Assembly (NCBI GenBank): GCA_020152595.1
Contig: JAIGNY010002025.1
Location: forward strand, 539,001 to 603,000
Length of the DNA stretch: 64,000 bases
Direction of reading: 5' to 3'
Origin: Chiridota heheva
Lineage: Eukaryota > Echinodermata > Holothuroidea > Apodida > Chiridotidae
Below the pieces are notes generated by a model. It had not been told where the DNA came from. It was given only the letters and a program-made list of their open reading frames with translations, and made no database searches. The position numbers and the translations under genes were made by a program. Shown in pieces: positions 63,901 to 64,000 of this stretch (position 1 is the stretch's first letter; every line of letters starts with the position of its first letter).

Positions 63901-64000
63901 CACTTACCCCTCCAACAAGTGGCAGATTACTCAAGTAAAAAGTGAGAATATCACTTAAAGATGAAATGGCGCGATTGCGCTCCACATCCTCCAGAGATAA
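36898..64000 (-). CDS. MROH1: MROH1-like maestro heat-like repeat protein (gene span, 5' incomplete)
   Basis: Fifteen exons encode the C-terminal 707 codons and the stop TAA at 36900-36898. Exons are 64000-63908, 63558-63423, 61523-61411, 59557-59405, 58655-58501, 56842-56677, 54841-54666, 52431-52294, 51532-51418, 49746-49600, 48842-48654, 45030-44875, 43613-43479, 41165-40997 and 36980-36898. Total 2124 nt; every junction is GT..AG and keeps phase. The product is an alpha-helical HEAT-repeat protein. Distinctive segments are LVPRCSDPCLEVKQNS, NEGLLDAQSHCASGSC, GHTQTRTGTFRAIRTL, VRTLCVRGLGNIASLG and RFGDGPSKEPFLEQ, in the order found in vertebrate MROH1 (about 1,640 residues there), so roughly 40% is present. 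No catalytic motif is expected; a scaffold-type role is family knowledge, not shown here. Six of the fourteen introns hold minisatellites. Confidence 0.92.
37330..38280. repeat. Interspersed repeat R1, copy 2
   Basis: It has the same order as 1380-2660: an AAATCCAGATGCCATTCCAC start, a CATGCCATCC-rich core, a block with AACCAACTAATCATTCCAAC, and an end around GCAGCAATCTTTCG and GAGGCTAGACGGACAA. It lies in the last MROH1-like intron, in the same orientation as copy 1. Confidence 0.75.
38287..39167. mobile_element. Helentron/pearl-like element, copy 2
   Basis: About three ~300 bp units with ATTAAG/CATGTTAAG..CC blocks, CATGAACATGTA and CTTTTGAGATG-type segments match 5027-7975. It ends with the same hairpin-forming sequence, GATGCTATCGCATCGGAACC, preceded by GTTCTT. 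It starts right after R1 copy 2. Confidence 0.65.
39331..39438. mobile_element. piggyBac-like MITE, 108 bp
   Basis: TTAACCCTTACTCTACCA at the left and TGGTAAAGTTAGGGTTAA at the right form inverted repeats. A TTAA target with termini beginning CCC is the piggyBac pattern. The interior carries CCCATCTTTGACTCCGCC, shared with the next copy. Confidence 0.75.
39575..39670. mobile_element. piggyBac-like MITE, second copy, 96 bp
   Basis: TTAATCCTTACTCTACCA and TGGTAGAGTAAGGGTTTAA flank the same CCCATCTTTGACTCCGCC interior. Its right TTAA (39667-39670) is also the left TTAA of the next MITE-B-like element. Confidence 0.75.
39667..40260. mobile_element. MITE-B-like element, long form
   Basis: Left end TTAAAGGGCACTAGACCG with AAAAGTGAGG and right end CTGGTCTAGTTCTCCTATAA are MITE-B termini. 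The interior (TTTGACCCTCATGAAGAGC, AGGTCAATGAATATTT) differs from short MITE-B and matches 57543-58301. Confidence 0.7.
40280..40459. repeat. 36-bp minisatellite, 5 copies
   Basis: Five units of exactly 36 bp beginning CCCAGATGTCCACCTAATGT. The unit is a multiple of three, so it is open in several frames; it is intronic and not believed to be coding. Confidence 0.95.
40476..40515. repeat. (TATG)n microsatellite
   Basis: Tetranucleotide run of GTATGTATGTATG type with minor interruptions. Confidence 0.9.
40997..41165 (-). CDS. MROH1: MROH1-like exon 14 of those visible
   Basis: The exon is 169 bp; acceptor TTCATAG, donor GTATGT. It reads ITDFQSKVNFYVMGNVSFF, then RSVWSDIRSNASMFAGFLL and SKDHVCG, and leaves one base that joins the last exon as GCC. 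Confidence 0.93.
42414..42930. mobile_element. hAT-like element, partial copy 2 (inverted)
   Basis: Reverse complement of about 15385-15805: TTAGGGATTTTNGTAAA, GTTTAGTACTGTAATTTTC, and at the far end GAATTTCAGCTCTG. The other half is missing. It lies in an MROH1-like intron. Confidence 0.7.
43479..43613 (-). CDS. MROH1: MROH1-like exon 13 of those visible
   Basis: The exon is 135 bp in phase 0; acceptor TCTTTGCAG, donor GTAAGT. It reads SCKFALRQFGPLLG, then NDMFQKHLLADSYLNYGEF and MYNLSKVI. Confidence 0.94.
43711..44036. mobile_element. Possible small inverted-repeat element
   Basis: ACCATATTTGACATA at the left is loosely inverted as ACGTTGAATATGGTC at the right. GCGCC/GGCGC blocks lie inside. 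The termini are short and imperfect, so this is tentative. Confidence 0.35.
44160..44310 (-). mobile_element. LINE-J 3' end, degraded copy
   Basis: ATGAGGGCTTAACGACACCA, then CAAATTGTGCCTGAGAGG and AAAAGCCAGAAGGCTGGGAT match the other LINE-J 3' ends (2687, 16550, 49894). Confidence 0.75.
44540..44770 (-). pseudogene. LINE polymerase C-terminal relic
   Basis: The minus strand reads KLQPSSITTGPQSKNTKEHT, then RLDICKHFFSDSVVNN, a stop, and NSLPNFIVDSKSLLQLEM. The pattern of RVVNxWNSLPxxIV followed by a Phe/Leu-Lys/Glu helix is the usual C-terminus of CR1/Rex-like polymerases. Confidence 0.75.
44875..45030 (-). CDS. MROH1: MROH1-like exon 12 of those visible
   Basis: The exon is 156 bp, phase 0; acceptor TATATGACAG, donor GTATGG. 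It reads DRATVRAAAFQLFGNLSRFG, then DGPSKEPFLEQIHTNFVSLL and an acidic DEDDD end. RFGDGPSKEPF is among the most conserved stretches of the family. Confidence 0.96.
45480..45721 (+). mobile_element. Possible LINE 3' end with (ATTG)n tail
   Basis: GCTCAATAAATATCAATG followed by ATTGATTGATTGATTG resembles a non-LTR 3' end with a microsatellite tail. No coding part is attached. Confidence 0.4.
46084..46800 (-). pseudogene. Inverted 5' segment: LINE reverse transcriptase core
   Basis: It reads VEVSLNQCGFIPGRSTTDAI, FVDFKKAFDSVIHTKML, VGVRQGCPL, NELRYADDIALLALS and VTSFRYLGSVLS. These are the fingers, catalytic Asp (DFKKAFDS), motif B (RQGCPL) and YADD box of a non-LTR polymerase. Stop codons after LTWKG and after RQGCPL show it is dead. 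The clade is uncertain (RTE/Nimb-like is a guess). Confidence 0.93.
46801..47327 (+). pseudogene. Direct 3' segment: LINE polymerase C-terminus and tail
   Basis: It reads KSTHIDLEVKMLLIKSLVMA, RLTYGASTWTIKKNDLAAFD, LLGLTWSDKISKDHLQHLIG, then a stop, then RRYAGRPRARWMDGLKSWSG and EILLQKL. The 3' end carries GATT repeats. The single stop after LIGD shows decay. Confidence 0.92.
47776..48480. repeat. 47-bp minisatellite, ~15 copies
   Basis: Unit CCCAGCAAAGCCTTCACTCA plus ATGCAATGAAGCTTGGTACA plus CATGCAT. Several units are shortened or rearranged in the middle. It lies in an MROH1-like intron about 170 bp from the 48654 donor. Confidence 0.97.
48654..48842 (-). CDS. MROH1: MROH1-like exon 11 of those visible
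   Basis: The exon is 189 bp, phase 0; acceptor CACTCCAG, donor GTAAGT. It reads VQKYCTTVLSAMMAGMDD, TLEAMSGLSRILKEIAESN, then VNIALRIRPCFEK. Confidence 0.95.
49600..49746 (-). CDS. MROH1: MROH1-like exon 10 of those visible
   Basis: The exon is 147 bp, 49 codons; acceptor ACCAAAAG, donor GTAAGT. It reads LVNQRCASDLTQVEVIMNNL and HEVRTLCVRGLGNIASLG. The acceptor tract is unusual for its ACCAAAAG end, but phase and sequence support it. Confidence 0.93.
49894..50114 (-). mobile_element. LINE-J 3' end inserted in SINE-B with 9-bp TSD
   Basis: GTAGCTCAG lies on both sides (49885-49893 and 50115-50123). The insert has the (AAAC)n tail on the minus strand and the shared LINE-J 3' sequence, ending near GAATTAAATATGGTT. 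The surrounding sequence is a tRNA-like SINE head. Confidence 0.85.
50115..50400 (+). mobile_element. tRNA-derived SINE-B
   Basis: GTAGCTCAGTGGTAGAGC is a canonical A box, and TTGGTTCACTTTC is a degraded B box about 40 bp on. The body resembles SINE-C (GGCAAGACACTTCATT, GGGAGTTAACCTGTGATG). The B box is too poor and the anticodon stem-loop does not fold as a real tRNA. Confidence 0.7.
50751..51360. repeat. 41-bp minisatellite, ~15 copies
   Basis: Unit CTTGACTGATTGGTGAGATA plus TTGGCTGATTTCAGAATAAAC, with higher-order repetition of variant pairs (GGCTGATTAATGAG). It ends about 60 bp from the donor of the MROH1-like exon at 51418. Confidence 0.97.
51418..51532 (-). CDS. MROH1: MROH1-like exon 9 of those visible
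   Basis: The exon is 115 bp; acceptor ATTTTTAG, donor GTGAGA. After completing a Lys codon it reads GIVDHKGDLVAKLVSSLTPT and EPQRIVVTAFLAE. Confidence 0.93.
52294..52431 (-). CDS. MROH1: MROH1-like exon 8 of those visible
   Basis: The exon is 138 bp; acceptor CTTCTTCAG, donor GTAAGT. It reads LSIDCLQALNYRCQNKKFVK and EVKVYGLLAKEDDFLEGVN. Confidence 0.93.
52555..53386. repeat. 42-bp minisatellite, ~20 copies
   Basis: Unit GTGTGTTGGGCAATGTAACA plus AATGGACTAACATATAACTATT. Because 42 is a multiple of three and the unit lacks stops in some frames, ~275-codon frames are open on both strands with a 14-residue repeat. It is intronic and not believed to be coding. Confidence 0.98.
53856..54665. repeat. 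21-bp minisatellite abutting the exon-7 splice donor, ~35 copies
   Basis: Minus-strand unit GTAAGCATTGAGTCCATTAAT and variants. The exon at 54666-54841 ends CTGAGTCCATTATT and its donor is GTAAGC, so the first unit overlaps the exon end and the donor itself. Many units keep GTAAGC. Confidence 0.95.
54666..54841 (-). CDS. MROH1: MROH1-like exon 7 of those visible
   Basis: The exon is 176 bp; acceptor GACATTCCAG, donor GTAAGC at 54665. It reads VEESEPVVSNYFHRLFSSIL, TYIGSSSGDVKPPT, then a Lys-rich stretch and ALSPLL. The last ~15 bases belong to the adjoining minisatellite unit. Confidence 0.93.
54955..55345 (-). pseudogene. LINE polymerase C-terminal relic (RTE/CR1-like)
   Basis: The minus strand reads LYASETWTLLSHEMEDKLQA, FEMWLFRKKLRFL, then broken frames with several stops. 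The YGSETWTL...AFEMWxxR pattern is typical of the post-RT region of these LINEs. Confidence 0.8.
56210..56451. mobile_element. MITE-B, complete 242-bp copy
   Basis: TTAAAGGAGTATTAGACCAG at the left and TTTGGTCTAGTGCTCCTTTAA (inverse) at the right; interior ATGCTTATCTAGCAAGCAAC and CTGTGGGCTATG. TTAA at both ends is the likely target site, though a TA target is also possible. Confidence 0.9.
56677..56842 (-). CDS. MROH1: MROH1-like exon 6 of those visible
   Basis: The exon is 166 bp; acceptor TGGTCTCAG, donor GTGAGT. It completes a Ser codon, then reads NIIECWKTLAHDATLLEAIY and ERCLDVLTRNVHYEERID and ends SILPLT. Confidence 0.93.
57543..58301. mobile_element. MITE-B-like element, long form, copy 2
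   Basis: TTAAAGGGGTACTAAACTGC at the left, GATCTAGTCCATCTATAATTAA at the right in inverse form. The interior TTTTTGACCCTCATGGAGAG and AGGTCAAAGAATATTTT match 39667-40260. Confidence 0.7.
58501..58655 (-). CDS. MROH1: MROH1-like exon 5 of those visible
   Basis: The exon is 155 bp; acceptor GTTTTCTAG, donor GTTAGA. It reads VDSFIDDLHVKLSIIGHTQT, RTGTFRAIRTLSSSHLSAVM and LLKYPLPFD. Confidence 0.94.
59405..59557 (-). CDS. MROH1: MROH1-like exon 4 of those visible
   Basis: The exon is 153 bp, 51 codons; acceptor TTGTGCAG, donor GTAAGT. It reads VLAKKVPSDQLKNFVFLLNE, GLLDAQSHCASGSCVVLNTI and LKLRGSEMIEL. The QSHCASG segment is diagnostic for the family. Confidence 0.96.
59623..60062. mobile_element. 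MITE-A, complete 440-bp copy with ~127 bp inverted repeats
   Basis: TTAAAAGATTAGTTCAGGGG at the left and the inverse of TTAAAGAATTAGTTCAGTGG at the right. Inverted similarity continues through AGAAACAAAATNNTGAA and AAAAATCTTATTNCNTTA, for about 127 bp each. TTAA flanks both ends. No open frame of interest inside. Confidence 0.88.
60405..60950. repeat. 20-bp minisatellite, ~27 copies
   Basis: Unit CTTCTGAAATCATAAATTTC with frequent single-base variants and a few one- to four-base length changes. It lies in an MROH1-like intron. Confidence 0.96.
61411..61523 (-). CDS. MROH1: MROH1-like exon 3 of those visible
   Basis: The exon is 113 bp; acceptor CTTTGTAG, donor GTTGGT. It completes a Gly codon, then reads KGPEHQDKMVDALSILKERS and DTEDPQILYTVVNDLSK. 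Confidence 0.92.
62075..62710. repeat. 21-bp minisatellite with splice-donor-like units, ~30 copies
   Basis: Plus-strand unit TTACATGATCTTAACTCATTC. Several units read TTACCTC in place of TTAACTC, which on the minus (gene) strand is GAGGTAAGA, a near-perfect 5' splice site. It lies in an MROH1-like intron. The open frames through it reflect the 21-bp unit. Confidence 0.96.
62980..63242 (-). mobile_element. tRNA-derived SINE-C, copy 2
   Basis: The minus strand starts GAGGTGCTGTGGCTCAGTGG, an A-box match, with a B-box-like GAGTTTGAGCCCC. It continues through TTTACTCTACTTGCTTCAGT to GCCTAATGGCTCGGATGGAT. It matches 29444-29682 throughout and is the better-preserved copy. Confidence 0.88.
63423..63558 (-). 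CDS. MROH1: MROH1-like exon 2 of those visible
   Basis: The exon is 136 bp; acceptor CTTCCCAG, donor GTAAGC. It reads GASAFTCMGHILARLVPRCS, DPCLEVKQNSMESVQLILKI and GLRYE. LVPRCSDPCLEVKQ is a family signature. Confidence 0.95.
63908..64000 (-). CDS. MROH1: MROH1-like exon 1 of those visible, cut by the window edge
   Basis: The donor GTAAGT starts at 63907. Visible codons read LSLEDVERNRAISSLSDILT and FYLSNLPLVGG, in phase 0 with the next exon. The exon may begin outside the window; the upstream coding part is missing. Confidence 0.85.

Overview
The window is animal nuclear DNA. Genes are spread over many short exons bounded by GT..AG introns, coding density is very low, the sequence is A+T-rich, and it is full of non-LTR retrotransposon (LINE) relics, tRNA-derived SINEs, small inverted-repeat DNA elements and minisatellites. 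The mixture, together with frequent GGCCTAGGCCT-type motifs, suggests a marine invertebrate deuterostome such as an echinoderm. That assignment is inference; no species is claimed.

Two protein genes can be supported, both on the minus strand. (1) A mitochondrial-type thymidine kinase 2 / deoxynucleoside kinase (TK2-like): exons at 8973-8749, 8111-7983, 4640-4477, 2993-2905 and 530-370. The last coding exon lies left of the window and the true start is uncertain. (2) A maestro heat-like repeat protein, MROH1-like: 15 exons from 64000 to 36898, giving the C-terminal 707 codons and the stop. All splice phases agree; the N-terminal part lies right of the window. The two genes are in tandem, about 25-28 kb apart. 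Nothing suggests that they work together.

Layout: 1-130 minisatellite edge. 370-8973 TK2-like gene, its introns holding an interspersed repeat (R1), a LINE 3' end placed against a splice donor, and a Helentron/pearl-like tandem-repeat element split by a LINE. 9-36.9 kb intergenic: tRNA-SINEs (one split by an RNase H-bearing LINE), a hAT-like element, LINE fragments, a ~600 bp (TA)n tract, a 3.45 kb foldback element with ~1.1 kb inverted arms, and nested MITEs. 36.9-64 kb MROH1-like gene: six of its fourteen introns carry minisatellites, each with its own unit (20, 21, 36, 41, 42 or 47 bp; one intron holds two arrays). It also holds a twin-primed LINE with a target-site duplication, further LINE relics, SINEs and several TTAA-bounded MITEs.

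No rRNA gene, functional tRNA gene, CRISPR array or prokaryotic-type operon is present. The most noteworthy observations are the mobile-element structures and the relation of several repeats to splice sites. I found no convincing new multi-gene system.
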